Positions 17,066 to 26,081 of a stretch of DNA of 64,000 nt are shown here, in pieces. Every line of letters begins with the position of its first letter. Position 1 is the stretch's first letter. Source of the DNA: Nocardia salmonicida NBRC 13393. Its GTDB lineage: Bacteria; Actinomycetota; Actinomycetes; Mycobacteriales; Mycobacteriaceae. The notes beneath the pieces are model-generated. The model worked only from the letters and a program-made list of their open reading frames with translations, was not told the DNA's origin and ran no database searches. The stretch is from assembly GCF_001613085.1 (NCBI RefSeq), contig NZ_BDBR01000009.1:248001-312000 (forward strand), written 5' to 3'. The position numbers and the translations under genes were made by a program.

Positions 17066-17240
17066 GACTGCTCCTGCGTGGATCTCGGCCGTCCGGCGGT
17101 CTGCCGTGGCCTGGTGATATCCATCCTGTTCGCGCAGTGGCTCGCGCGGATCGGCGTACCGGCTGCACTCCGGGTACGGATCGGCCGACACCCGGGTCAA
17201 CCGATCGGATGACCCGTATTCTTGGCGGCTGGCGCCGCGT

Positions 17241-17329
17241 GTTCTCGGCCTATTAGCCTCGATCTTCCCTCCCTCCGGGCACTCCTTCGTCGCACCCTCC
17301 GGTCAGTCCAGATCGAGGCGGCCGAGAAC
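17241..17329. repeat. Long inverted repeat upstream of the two-component operon
   Basis: GTTCTCGGCC (17241-17250), a 5-nt bulge, then GCCTCGATCT (17256-17265) are fully complementary to AGATCGAGGC and GGCCGAGAAC at 17310-17329. That is 20 pairs around a 44-nt loop, ending 43 bp before the sensor kinase GTG. It could be a leader structure, a terminator for the opposite strand or a large operator. The surrounding 307-bp gap shows no other gene. Confidence 0.7.
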
Positions 17330-17372
17330 TGATCTTCGTTGGCGCAGCGACGCCACCGTCCGCAGAACAGAG

Positions 17373-18557
17373 GTGGTTCCTTTGACTCAGCTACTCGGGC
17401 AGCAGCGAGACGACACGCGACTGCTTGCTGTCATCGTCCACAGTGCCTTCTATGTCCTGCTGGCCGCTTCGTTGATGCGATGGCTGATCCGGCACAGCGA
17501 GACCCGCTCCACACCGTTGATCGTCGTGCTCGCCCTGCTCCTCGCGGTGCTGTACGCGCTGAGTGAACTGCGACAGTCGCATCGGCTGGAATGGTTCGCG
17601 CTGCTGGTGGTGAACTGGTCGGTGCTGGTGGTGCTCGCACCGAGCTTCGCCTGGTGCGCGGTGCCGCTGGTGTACACGGGACTGCGGATTCTGTCGGAGC
17701 GCGTGGCGGTGATTCTGGTCGTGGCGCTCACCGTGTTGGTGGTGTCGAGTCAGGTGCGCATCGCCGGATGGCTGGATCCGAATCTGGTGCTGGCCCCGCC
17801 CGCGGTGGCCGCGGTGACCACGGCGCTGTTCGTCGGTATGCGCCGTCAGGCGGAACGTCAGGCCGCGCTCATCGACGACCTGGTGCGGACCAGGCAGGAA
17901 CTGGCGGCCACCGAACGCAGGGCGGGCACCCTTGCCGAACGGCAACGGCTCGCCATGGAAATCCACGACACCCTGGCCCAGGGGCTGTCGAGCCAGCGCA
18001 TGCTGCTCCAAGCCGCCGACCTGGTGTGGGACAGCGATCCGGATCTCGCGCGCACGCATCTGCGCTCGGCCGCCGCCATCGCCGAACACGACCTGACCGA
18101 GGCGCGCCGGTTCGTCCACGACCTGGCTCCGGCCGACCTCGCCGTGGGCGGATCGTTGCCCGCCGCGCTGGCCGCACTCGCCGAACGGGAGACGAGCGAC
18201 TCCCTGACCGTGGGTCTCCATATAGAAGGAACGCCGGGCCAGTTGCCCCAGCGGGTGGAGGCCACCCTGCTGCGCATCGCCCAGGGCGCGCTGGCCAATG
18301 TGCGCGAACACGCGGCGGCCACCACCGCGACGATCACGCTGACCAGTCTCGATGACCAGATCGTGCTCGACGTCGCCGACGACGGCCGCGGCTTCGACCC
18401 CGACGCACGGGTCGACCCCGCGCGACATCGCGGCCACGGTCTACCCGCGATTCGGGCGCGGGTCCGCCAGCTCGGCGGCACCTGCACCGTGGAGTCCGCG
18501 CCCGGCGACGGCACCGTGCTCTCCGCCGCCGTTCCGCTCGCCACCGGCCCGACGTAG
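17373..18557 (+). CDS. NarL/DegS-type sensor histidine kinase
   Basis: A 394-residue membrane kinase with about five or six hydrophobic segments in the first 155 residues, then a HisKA_3 dimerisation helix with H198 (RLAMEIHDTLAQGL) and a HATPase domain (ANVREHAAATTATI, DVADDGRGFDPDA, GHGLPAIRARV). The signal is unknown. The response regulator starts 20 nt after it. The GTG at 17373 is used; a TTG at 17382 is an alternative. The heme-binding-like protein on the other side may modulate it. Confidence 0.9.
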   Translation: MVPLTQLLGQQRDDTRLLAVIVHSAFYVLLAASLMRWLIRHSETRSTPLIVVLALLLAVLYALSELRQSHRLEWFALLVVNWSVLVVLAPSFAWCAVPLVYTGLRILSERVAVILVVALTVLVVSSQVRIAGWLDPNLVLAPPAVAAVTTALFVGMRRQAERQAALIDDLVRTRQELAATERRAGTLAERQRLAMEIHDTLAQGLSSQRMLLQAADLVWDSDPDLARTHLRSAAAIAEHDLTEARRFVHDLAPADLAVGGSLPAALAALAERETSDSLTVGLHIEGTPGQLPQRVEATLLRIAQGALANVREHAAATTATITLTSLDDQIVLDVADDGRGFDPDARVDPARHRGHGLPAIRARVRQLGGTCTVESAPGDGTVLSAAVPLATGPT

Positions 18558-18577
18558 CCGCACTACCATCGGCACCT

Positions 18578-19210
18578 GTGACCACCACCGTGCGCCTGTT
18601 GATCTGCGACGATCACGCTGTCGTCCGCGCCGGACTGCACGCGCTGCTGTCGAGCGCCCCCGATATCGAGGTCATCGGGGAGGCCGCCGACGGACCGACC
18701 GCGGTCACGCTGGCCGCGAGTCTGTACCCCGATGTGGTGCTGATGGATCTGCAGCTCGGCAAGGACATGGACGGTGTCGAAGCGACCCGCCGGATCACCG
18801 CCCAGCCCGCGCCGACCCCGCACGTGCTGGTGCTGACCACCTACGACACCGACGCCGACATCACCCGCGCGATCGAGGCGGGCGCCACCGGTTATCTCCT
18901 CAAGGCCGAACGGCCGGAGGAACTGTTCGCCGCGATCCACGCCGCCGCGAGCGGGCAGACCGCCTTGTCCGCGCCGGTCGCCGCCAAGGTGATGGCCAAG
19001 ATGCGCAATCCCGGCCCCACGCTCACCGCCCGCGAGCGTGACATCCTCGGCCAACTCGCCCACGGCCTCGGCAACCGGGAGATCGCCCGCGCTCTGCACA
19101 TCAGCGAGGCGACGGTGAAAACCCACCTGGGCCGCATCTACGACAAACTCGACGTCGACACCCGCGCGGCGGCGGTCGCGGTGGCAACCGAGCGGCGCTT
19201 GCTCGCCTGA
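18578..19210 (+). CDS. NarL-type response regulator
   Basis: A 210-residue regulator with a receiver domain (DD at 11-12, phospho-acceptor D57 in VVLMDLQLG, K104-region in GYLLKAE) and a LuxR-type helix-turn-helix (LTARERDILGQLAHGLGNREIARALHISEATVKTHLGRIYDKL). It is the partner of the kinase encoded just upstream. It ends 14 nt from the convergent DM13 gene. Confidence 0.93.
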   Translation: MTTTVRLLICDDHAVVRAGLHALLSSAPDIEVIGEAADGPTAVTLAASLYPDVVLMDLQLGKDMDGVEATRRITAQPAPTPHVLVLTTYDTDADITRAIEAGATGYLLKAERPEELFAAIHAAASGQTALSAPVAAKVMAKMRNPGPTLTARERDILGQLAHGLGNREIARALHISEATVKTHLGRIYDKLDVDTRAAAVAVATERRLLA

Positions 19211-19224
19211 GCCGTCTGGCGGTC

Positions 19225-19719
19225 CTAAGCGGGCGCCAGGGTGGCGGCGCCGAAGGACACCCGGAAGCGCTCGCACCAGATGCTGACCGACTTCACCGTC
19301 GACAGATCGGTGCCCGCGGGCAGCTCATAGTTCTGGCTGCCCTCGTTTCCCTTCAGCGAGCCGAGGTCGATGTGGCTGCCGTCGTCGAAGTTGTGCCAGT
19401 CGTCGACGATCACCGGCTGATCGGTGAGCCAGACGTGCAGGGCAGGCCCGTCGGAGGTGTTCAGGTCGACGATCCGCAGCACAATGGTGCCCTCTGACGT
19501 GCGCTGGAGCTGCGCGGTGCCGGAGGTGTCGTGCTCATGGGAGAGGAAGGCGCCCTCGGCGATCACCGGCGGTGGCGCGCCGTCCACCGCGGCGATCGGC
19601 GCCTCGTCGACGGTCACCGTGGTGAACAGCCGCCACGGCTGGAACAGGTAGAGGCCCACGGTCACGGCCGCGACCAGGCCGACGGCGATGACGGTGAACA
19701 GGGTCCGGCGAGTGCTCAT
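19225..19719 (-). CDS. Membrane-anchored DM13-domain protein
   Basis: A 164-residue protein with one N-terminal membrane helix (about 8-27) and an extracytoplasmic DM13 domain: GAFLSHEHDTSGTAQLQRTSEGTIVLRIVDLNTSDGPALHVWLTD, GSHIDLGSLKGNEGSQNYELP and the single conserved cysteine in VSIWCERFRVSFGAATL. DM13 domains are thought to take part in redox or electron-transfer roles at the cell surface; the specific role here is unknown. Confidence 0.85.
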   Translation of the reverse strand: MSTRRTLFTVIAVGLVAAVTVGLYLFQPWRLFTTVTVDEAPIAAVDGAPPPVIAEGAFLSHEHDTSGTAQLQRTSEGTIVLRIVDLNTSDGPALHVWLTDQPVIVDDWHNFDDGSHIDLGSLKGNEGSQNYELPAGTDLSTVKSVSIWCERFRVSFGAATLAPA

Positions 19720-19822
19720 TGCGCCTCCTTTTCACCCATCATCCCCTGTCCCGACGCGGGCTGACTGCCCGAATTGCCGGAAAGAAAACGTGACCGGGGT
19801 CTCGAAATCCCTATGAGCCCAG

Positions 19823-19872
19823 TCACATTACGGCACTATAACGACAGTAATGTGATTACGGATTTATTACGG
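19823..19872. promoter_or_regulatory. ATTACGG repeats and dyad upstream of rpf
   Basis: ATTACGG occurs at 19827-19833, 19855-19861 and 19866-19872. The first two also form a 9-bp inverted repeat, TCACATTAC (19823-19831) and GTAATGTGA (19847-19855). The AT-rich block sits about 245-290 bp before the rpf start in a 396-bp gap with no gene. It could be bound by an OmpR-type regulator such as MtrA, known to control rpf genes in mycobacteria; that is inference. The 200-nt leader after it shows no structure I can name. Confidence 0.5.
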
Positions 19873-20052
19873 CCGACCAGCGGTGAACAGTGTTCCTTTG
19901 GACAATATCCGCTACAAACACGTCCGTGATCGGTACGTGATCTCGGCGCGCATTCCGGCTACATTCGGTCACGGCTTGAACAACAACCCGAGCCGAATCG
20001 AATCGCAGAACGCCAGAAAGCCTGCCCCGCGATTCGAGGATCCCCGACATGA

Positions 20053-20445
<393 letters not shown>

Positions 20446-20485
20446 AGAGCGCTGACAAGTAAGACTTTCCTTGTCGGGAAACGAA

Positions 20486-21760
20486 TTACCCGCTATTCGA
20501 AGCACACGTCGAATAGCGGGTTTTTTCGTTGTCCGGAGAATCCAATCGATATACCGTGAGCGATGCCGCGAGCATGCGTGAATCCGACGGATCGGACGGG
20601 TCGAGGCCGGTGAGCTCGGCAATTCTGCGCAGCCGATAGGTAAATGTATTCGGGTGTACGTGAATCAAACGTGACGCTGTTTTGCGGTCGCCGCCGTGGA
20701 CGAGATGCGCTTCCAGCGCGTCGATCAGGTGCGGACTACTCAGGAGCGGAATCACCCGCTGCGCCAGGCGTTCTCGGGCCGGACCCGGCCGGGTGAGTTG
20801 GTATTCGAGCAGCAGATCGTCGAGCCGGTAGCAGCCACCGGGCTTGCCGCGTAGTCGCGCCAGCTCGGTCAGTTCGGTCGCGTCCTCGGCCGCGGCCGGA
20901 ATCGCGTCGCGGCTGATGCCGGAGAATTCGGCCAGATACACCGGGACGCCGAACTGTGTGCGCAGTCGGTCGGCGAGTTGGTCGAACTTCGCCGCTTCCA
21001 GGATGTCGGTTTCGGAACTGTGACTCAGCAACGCGATGCCATGGGTGCCGTCGAAGGTGGCCGGGGTGGTGGTGCCGGTGAGTTCGTCCAACGCGCGTTG
21101 CAGCACACGGATCCGTCGCCTGGTCACCAGGTTGGCCGCGGTGCCGACGCGGGGCGGCTCGCTCAGGTGAACCGCCAGCACCGTGTACTGGTCGGCGAGG
21201 ATCATGTCGGCGCGGGCCGCGAGTTCCTCGGCGGGTAGGCCGCGGACCAGCGCCGAACACAGCTCCCGGCGCGCCTCGCGTTCGGCGTGATAGATCGACT
21301 GCTCGACCTCGGTGTAGGTCTCCACGACCGTCATATTGATGTGGCGCAGCAGATCGAGCAGGCGGTTGCCGACCCGGGCCATCTCCGCGGTCTCGGTGGG
21401 CAGGGCCAGCGACAACGCCTCCGCGAACACCGACTGCGCCGACCCGTGGATCGCGCCGATCAGCATCGGCAACGGCAGCCGGTCCTCCGCGTGTCGCTCG
21501 GCGACCGGGGCGACGAACGCCGCGACCTCGGCGTAGGTGAACTCCCGGTCGGCGCCGATCGCCTCGAGCACGGCCCGCCCGCACGCGTAGATGGTCGGCA
21601 GCACCTCCGCGGTGAAGTGGCCGTCGGGAAGTTCGGCGGGCGCGTTGGCGCCGAGACCGGCGGCGAGCATGCGCTCGGAAATCTGTGGCCATCGCGTCAA
21701 CAGACGTGCGGTCAGCGCGGGCAGTGCGGGAAGTTCGGAGATGGGGTGTTCAGCGAGCAT
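20486..21760 (-). CDS. PucR/CdaR-type helix-turn-helix regulator
   Basis: A 424-residue regulator. The C-terminal PucR-type helix-turn-helix is clear: LIDALEAHLVHGGDRKTASRLIHVHPNTFTYRLRRIAELTGLDPSD. The middle holds a GGDEF-like sensory region typical of the CdaR group, and the N-terminal half is helical. Effector and targets are unknown. The ATG at 21760 is chosen. Its last codons run through the rpf terminator hairpin, so the convergent rpf terminator also encodes its C-terminus (about YSTCASNSG). Confidence 0.85.
   Translation of the reverse strand: MLAEHPISELPALPALTARLLTRWPQISERMLAAGLGANAPAELPDGHFTAEVLPTIYACGRAVLEAIGADREFTYAEVAAFVAPVAERHAEDRLPLPMLIGAIHGSAQSVFAEALSLALPTETAEMARVGNRLLDLLRHINMTVVETYTEVEQSIYHAEREARRELCSALVRGLPAEELAARADMILADQYTVLAVHLSEPPRVGTAANLVTRRRIRVLQRALDELTGTTTPATFDGTHGIALLSHSSETDILEAAKFDQLADRLRTQFGVPVYLAEFSGISRDAIPAAAEDATELTELARLRGKPGGCYRLDDLLLEYQLTRPGPARERLAQRVIPLLSSPHLIDALEAHLVHGGDRKTASRLIHVHPNTFTYRLRRIAELTGLDPSDPSDSRMLAASLTVYRLDSPDNEKTRYSTCASNSG
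20489..20526 (+). terminator. Rho-independent terminator of rpf
   Basis: CCCGCTATTCGA (20489-20500) pairs perfectly with TCGAATAGCGGG (20509-20520), an 8-nt loop, then TTTTTT (20521-20526). It begins 1 nt past the stop codon of the convergent PucR/CdaR regulator on the other strand and lies within its coding sequence. Confidence 0.92.
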
Positions 21761-21952
21761 GACTCGATTGTGTCCGACGACAGGCCGGTGCAGGACGATC
21801 CGATCGAGAACGAACAGAACTTGGCTCCCGCGCCAATCACGTCCAGAGTTTCTCGTTGCCCGGTGCAGTGACATCACTGTGTGCTGGGTCATAGATTCGC
21901 AGAGCGCGTCCGAGCTACCTGTTCGTCGACGCGGATCTACGGAAGTGAAACC

Positions 21953-23101
21953 ATGACTGCAACGACGCATTCCCTTCGCCGCGCACTGTGCGGAATCGGC
22001 ATCGCCGCGGTGTTGACCGCGGCAGCCTGCCCGGCCACCGCGGCTCCCGCGCTGGAGCCGACGATCGCCTCATTGGCCGAGTACGTGAACGCGGGCACGG
22101 TGCCCGCCGCCGACGGCCGCACCCCCACCGCCATCGCAGACACCGGCAGCGCCTCCGGCAGTAGTTCGGGTTCGGCGGGCAGCCGCGCCTCCGACGCCGT
22201 CGGCGAGGGCCCCGAGATGTCGGCGTACCTGCCCGCCTTCGCCTACGGCCTGCTCCACCCCGACGCGGCGCCGCCCGGCGCCAACCGCTGGGACTGCAAG
22301 CCCTCGGCTCAGCACCCGCGCCCGGTGGTACTGCTGCACGGCACCTGGCTCAACGCCTACGACACCTTCTCCTACCTCTCGCCGCAGCTGGCGAAGGCCG
22401 GATACTGCGTATTCACCCTGAACTTCGGCAAATCCGGGCTGCTCGAGGCCGGTGGACTCGGCGCCGTGCTGCCGGGCCGCTACGGGGTCGGCCCGATGGT
22501 CGACTCCTCGCGCCAGGTCGCCGCCTTCATCGAGCGGGTACGCGCGGCGACCGGCTCGGACCAGGTCGACATCGTCGGCCACTCCCAGGGTGGCACCATC
22601 GCCAATCACTATCTGAAGTTCGAGGGCGGTCAGGGCAAGGTCGGCAAGCTGGTCAGTTTCGGCGCCACTCACCACGGCACCTCGCTGCTCGGGATCGCCA
22701 CGCTCGGTCGCATGATCAACAACGCGGGCATCGACATCCTGGGCTTCTACCGGCCGATCATCGGCGCGGCCAATGTCGAACAGGCCATCGGCTCACCGTT
22801 CTACACCGCCCTCAACGCCACCGGTGACACGGTGCCCGGCGTCGCCTACACCGCCGTCGGTTCCCGCTACGACGAGGTGATGAACCCCATCGACCTCGGG
22901 TTCCTGCGGGCCGGGCCGAACGCGACCGTCGACAACATCACCCTGCAGAACGGCTGCGAGCAGGACGTCTCCGACCATCTGACCATGATGTATTCGCCGC
23001 GCGCCACCTCGATCGCGCTGCGTGCTCTCGATCCGGAAGGCAGTCCCGCCTTGGCCTGTACGTTCAACCCCTGGTTCTTCGGTGGCGGCGGCAGCCTATG
23101 A
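21953..23101 (+). CDS. Secreted triacylglycerol lipase-type alpha/beta hydrolase
   Basis: A 382-residue exported esterase or lipase. A signal peptide (about 1-31, ending ATAAPA) and a Ser/Gly-rich linker (60-90) precede the hydrolase domain: PVVLLHGTWLNAYDTFSYL with the oxyanion-hole HG, VDIVGHSQGGTIANHY with nucleophile Ser211, and a late histidine in VSDHLTMMYS. The layout matches the EstB/LipA-like secreted lipases of actinobacteria. The next gene, a second lipase, starts within its stop codon region (ATGA overlap). Confidence 0.87.
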   Translation: MTATTHSLRRALCGIGIAAVLTAAACPATAAPALEPTIASLAEYVNAGTVPAADGRTPTAIADTGSASGSSSGSAGSRASDAVGEGPEMSAYLPAFAYGLLHPDAAPPGANRWDCKPSAQHPRPVVLLHGTWLNAYDTFSYLSPQLAKAGYCVFTLNFGKSGLLEAGGLGAVLPGRYGVGPMVDSSRQVAAFIERVRAATGSDQVDIVGHSQGGTIANHYLKFEGGQGKVGKLVSFGATHHGTSLLGIATLGRMINNAGIDILGFYRPIIGAANVEQAIGSPFYTALNATGDTVPGVAYTAVGSRYDEVMNPIDLGFLRAGPNATVDNITLQNGCEQDVSDHLTMMYSPRATSIALRALDPEGSPALACTFNPWFFGGGGSL

Positions 23102-24468
23102 CCGTCGACGCTCCGGCAGCGACCCGGCACGACGCGCCTGTGCTGCCGCCCGACGACCCGTTCTATGACACCCCGCTCGGCATCGCCGCGCTCGCGCCGG
23201 GGACGGTGGTGCGATCGCGGCCGGTGGAGCTCGCGCTGTTCGGGGTGATCCGGCAGCGGATCACCGCGTGGCAATTGCTGTATCGCACCTGCGATCTCGA
23301 CGGTGCGCCGGAAGTCTCGGTGACGACGGTGCTGCTGCCGTGGGGTGCTTCGGCGCGGCCCCGACCGCTGGTGTCGTTCCAATGCGCAATCGATGCCGTT
23401 GCCCCGCAATGCTTTCCGTCGTATGTGTTGCGGCGCGGCGCGTGGACGATCGGTTCGATCGCGCCGCTCGAGCTGCCGATCATCGCGATGGCGTTGGAGC
23501 GGGGCTGGGCGGTGTCGGTGCCCGATCACGAGGGCCTGGGTGGTCGTTTCGGTGCGGCGCGTGAGCCCGGATACCGTGCGCTGGACGGGATCAGGGCGGC
23601 CCTCGACTTCGCCCCGATGGCGTTGACGCCGACCACTTCTGTTGCCCTGTGGGGCTATTCGGGCGGCGGGCTGGCGACGGCGTGGGCCGCGGAACTGGCC
23701 GCCGAGTACGCGCCGGAGCTGAATATCGTGGGTGCGGCGGCGGGTTCACCGGTGGGCGACCCGGCCGCCGCCTTCGAGCGGCTCAACGGCGGGTGGTTCG
23801 CCGGGTTCCCCGCGGCGTTCATCGCGGGATTGCGGCAGGCCTATCCCGAACTCGGTGCGGTGCTGCACGATCATCTCGACGCGAGATACCGCGGTCTGCT
23901 CGGTGAAGCCGAGGAACGCAGCACCTTCGCGTTGTTGCTGCGGTTCGCGCGTCGCGATGTCACCGGGCATCTGCGTGGCGGCATGGCGGAGTTGCTCGCC
24001 GAACCCGCCCTGCGCCGCATTCTCGCCGACATCGAACCCGGCACTTGCGCGCCCGCGGCACCGTTGCTCATCGTCCAGGGGGTGAACGACGAGGTGATCG
24101 CGGTCGCCGATATCGACGCGCACGTGCGCCGTTATCAGCGGGCCGGGGCGACGGTGCGCTATCTGCGCGTGCGCCGCGGTTCGCACCTGTCACTCGAATT
24201 CCTCATCGTGCCTGTGATTCTCGACTGGCTCACCGACCGATTCGCCGGCGATCCCGCGCCGACCGGGACGTGCACCGTCGCCTCCGTCGCGCGTTCGCCG
24301 CGAGCCCTACGTACACATCTCGCGTTCGTGCGGACGGTGCTGCGCATGCTCGGCGGAATGCCGATCGGCGGGACGGAGACGGGGGCGTCACCTGAACGAC
24401 CCCGCTTGGGTGGCGGCGACTCCGAACATTCGTACGTTGTCGATGATGCCTCGATCGCTGTCCGGTGA
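23098..24468 (+). CDS. Secretory-lipase family hydrolase
   Basis: A 456-residue protein of the fungal-type secretory lipase family common in Nocardia and Rhodococcus. Key blocks are SVPDHEGLGGRFGAAREPGYRALDGIRAALDF and VALWGYSGGGLATAWAAELAAEYAPEL with the nucleophile serine, then LLIVQGVNDEVIAVADI and RRGSHLSLEF carrying Asp and His. No clear signal peptide is seen, unlike most family members. It is coupled to the preceding lipase gene, suggesting joint lipid use. Confidence 0.85.
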   Translation: MTVDAPAATRHDAPVLPPDDPFYDTPLGIAALAPGTVVRSRPVELALFGVIRQRITAWQLLYRTCDLDGAPEVSVTTVLLPWGASARPRPLVSFQCAIDAVAPQCFPSYVLRRGAWTIGSIAPLELPIIAMALERGWAVSVPDHEGLGGRFGAAREPGYRALDGIRAALDFAPMALTPTTSVALWGYSGGGLATAWAAELAAEYAPELNIVGAAAGSPVGDPAAAFERLNGGWFAGFPAAFIAGLRQAYPELGAVLHDHLDARYRGLLGEAEERSTFALLLRFARRDVTGHLRGGMAELLAEPALRRILADIEPGTCAPAAPLLIVQGVNDEVIAVADIDAHVRRYQRAGATVRYLRVRRGSHLSLEFLIVPVILDWLTDRFAGDPAPTGTCTVASVARSPRALRTHLAFVRTVLRMLGGMPIGGTETGASPERPRLGGGDSEHSYVVDDASIAVR

Positions 24469-24551
24469 TGAGTCCGTGCTCTCGCGGAGGTGGGTGATCG
24501 GTCGTGGTGCCACGGCAGCGGTGGTGCCGACAGTGAACTCATCGGTCGAGC

Positions 24552-25115
24552 TCACAGGTCCGCCACGTATCTGTCATCTTCGGGGTGCGCCTCGACCGCG
24601 GCGAGGTAGAGGTCGAGGCGGCGTCGCAGCTCGTGCACGGCCAATTCCTGTGCGGCCACCAGCTCGTCGATCGTCACACCGGCGGGCGACGTCACGGTCG
24701 GCCGGTAGGCGCACAGGTCGCCGCGGTTCGCCTCGATCAGCATGCGTTCCGCGGCCCGCTCCTGCTTGTCGATCGCCGTGGCGCGGCGGCGGTTGCGGGC
24801 GTCCTCGTCGAGTCGATGACGGGCGATGGCGGCGATCAGGGAGTGTCGTCGCCGATCCGCCCCATCGACCTCGCTGTCGCGTTGTCGCCGAGCCGTTTCG
24901 GCCTCGGCTGTCGCGGTGAGCTCCTCGGCGCGGGCGTAGGCGTCTCGCACGCTGTCGTGATGCTTCGCCTCACCCTCGGCGAGCAGCAATCGCGCCTGGG
25001 CTTCGAAAGACTCGGCCGTAGTCCGCAACCCCGTCCTGGCATGCGCGCTCACCTGGAACAAGATCGCCGCGGCGACAGTGAGCCGGCGCGATGCGTCGCT
25101 TCTCGAAGGTGTCAT
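24552..25115 (-). CDS. Hypothetical Ala/Arg-rich coiled-coil protein
   Basis: A 187-residue protein I do not recognise. After a short hydrophobic stretch (TVAAAILFQVSA) nearly all of it is charged alanine-rich helix likely to form coiled coil (AYARAEELTATAEAETARRQRD, ATAIDKQERAAERMLIEANRGD), ending in another helix pair. The ATG at 25115 follows a purine-rich GGAACGCGGGG. It is the last gene of a minus-strand block with the sigma-like gene, separated from it by a hairpin, so it may be its own unit. Confidence 0.6.
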   Translation of the reverse strand: MTPSRSDASRRLTVAAAILFQVSAHARTGLRTTAESFEAQARLLLAEGEAKHHDSVRDAYARAEELTATAEAETARRQRDSEVDGADRRRHSLIAAIARHRLDEDARNRRRATAIDKQERAAERMLIEANRGDLCAYRPTVTSPAGVTIDELVAAQELAVHELRRRLDLYLAAVEAHPEDDRYVADL

Positions 25116-25363
25116 CCCCGCGTTCCTCACTACCGGTCGTCGAGAACATAGATGCGCCACGACCCGAGAGCGGTTCGCCGCGAACCGTTCGTACCCCGTA
25201 CGGCATCAGTGTCGGTGAGGGGTTTCACCGACGTCGTCGCCTCACCGCGGCGGCGTCGGTGAAGTACTGCTGCCCCTGGGGGTGACGGCCGCGCCGCCGC
25301 GCGCCGAGTGGAGCCGCAGGGGGGTTCCACGCGGGTCGGTGGTGCGCCCTCCCGGGGCGCATC

Positions 25364-25406
25364 CGAACCCGATTGCCGGACGAACGTTTCCGGTAATCGG
25401 GGTTCG
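25364..25406. terminator. Terminator-like hairpin downstream of the sigma-like operon
   Basis: The arm 25364-25379 (CGAACCC then GATTGCCGG) pairs with 25390-25406 (CCGGTAATCGGGGTTCG) with one bulge and one mismatch around a 10-nt loop. No T-tract. It lies 25 nt beyond the stop at 25431. The whole 315-bp gap between 25116 and 25430 shows no gene. Confidence 0.55.
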
Positions 25407-25430
25407 TATTCCGCGCCGCGACAGTGACGA

Positions 25431-26081
25431 TCAGCTCAAGCCGGCGACGATCGCCGCCCGCACCGGATCACCGGCGGGCAGCCCCTTGGCCACCCTGCGC
25501 CACGCGTTGCGCCCGGCCGTGAGCGAGCAGCGCACCGCGTCGGTGACCGCCGATGTATGCGTGCTGCCGAGCGCGGCACCCGGCAACAGCGAGATCTCGA
25601 GATCCTCGGACATGGTGAGCGCCCTGGTGACGACCTGACCGGTGAGCGTGCCGTCGGTATCGGCGTAGAGGACAACGAGCAGTTCGGTGCGCTCGGCGCC
25701 GAGGCATACCGCCACTCGCACGATATCGCCCGCCGCGGCCCGAGCGCCGAACGAGTGCACCGAGATTCGCGTCTGCTCCGCGCCCGCGGGCGAGCGGGTG
25801 AACTCGATACCCAACTCCCGGTCGAGCTGTTTCTGCACCGCGCGGGTCGTCGTCTCGCCCTCGGACGACGCGGCGAGCGGTTGCACGGTCCAGCCCGGCA
25901 CCGCCATCGCGTCGAGGTCGCCGACGGCGGCCGAACCGCCGCGTAACAGTCGCGCCGCGATCCGTGCCCCGGCGGCGGCCGACTCCGCGTCGACCTCCGG
26001 GCTGTCGGCCTCGGCGAAGGCGATCAGCACATCGATATCGACAGGCAGACTCAGGCGGTCCGCGTCATGATCGGGCGCCAT
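25431..26081 (-). CDS. Hypothetical protein coupled to the sigma-like factor
   Basis: A 216-residue protein of unknown family. The middle (RISVHSFGARAAAGDIVRVAVCLGAERTELLVVLYADTDGTLTGQVVTRAL) looks like a small beta-barrel or beta-sandwich, with helical ends. Its ATG shares one base with the TGA of the sigma-like gene (TGATG), so the two proteins are made together. An anti-sigma or co-regulator role is possible from position alone; no anti-sigma motif such as a zinc HxxxCxxC is visible. Confidence 0.65.
   Translation of the reverse strand: MAPDHDADRLSLPVDIDVLIAFAEADSPEVDAESAAAGARIAARLLRGGSAAVGDLDAMAVPGWTVQPLAASSEGETTTRAVQKQLDRELGIEFTRSPAGAEQTRISVHSFGARAAAGDIVRVAVCLGAERTELLVVLYADTDGTLTGQVVTRALTMSEDLEISLLPGAALGSTHTSAVTDAVRCSLTAGRNAWRRVAKGLPAGDPVRAAIVAGLS

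Noticed and set aside
24469..24551. Open frames continuing past the second lipase toward 24.9 kb on the plus strand
   Set aside because: They are shadows of the minus-strand coiled-coil protein; no start signal or motif.
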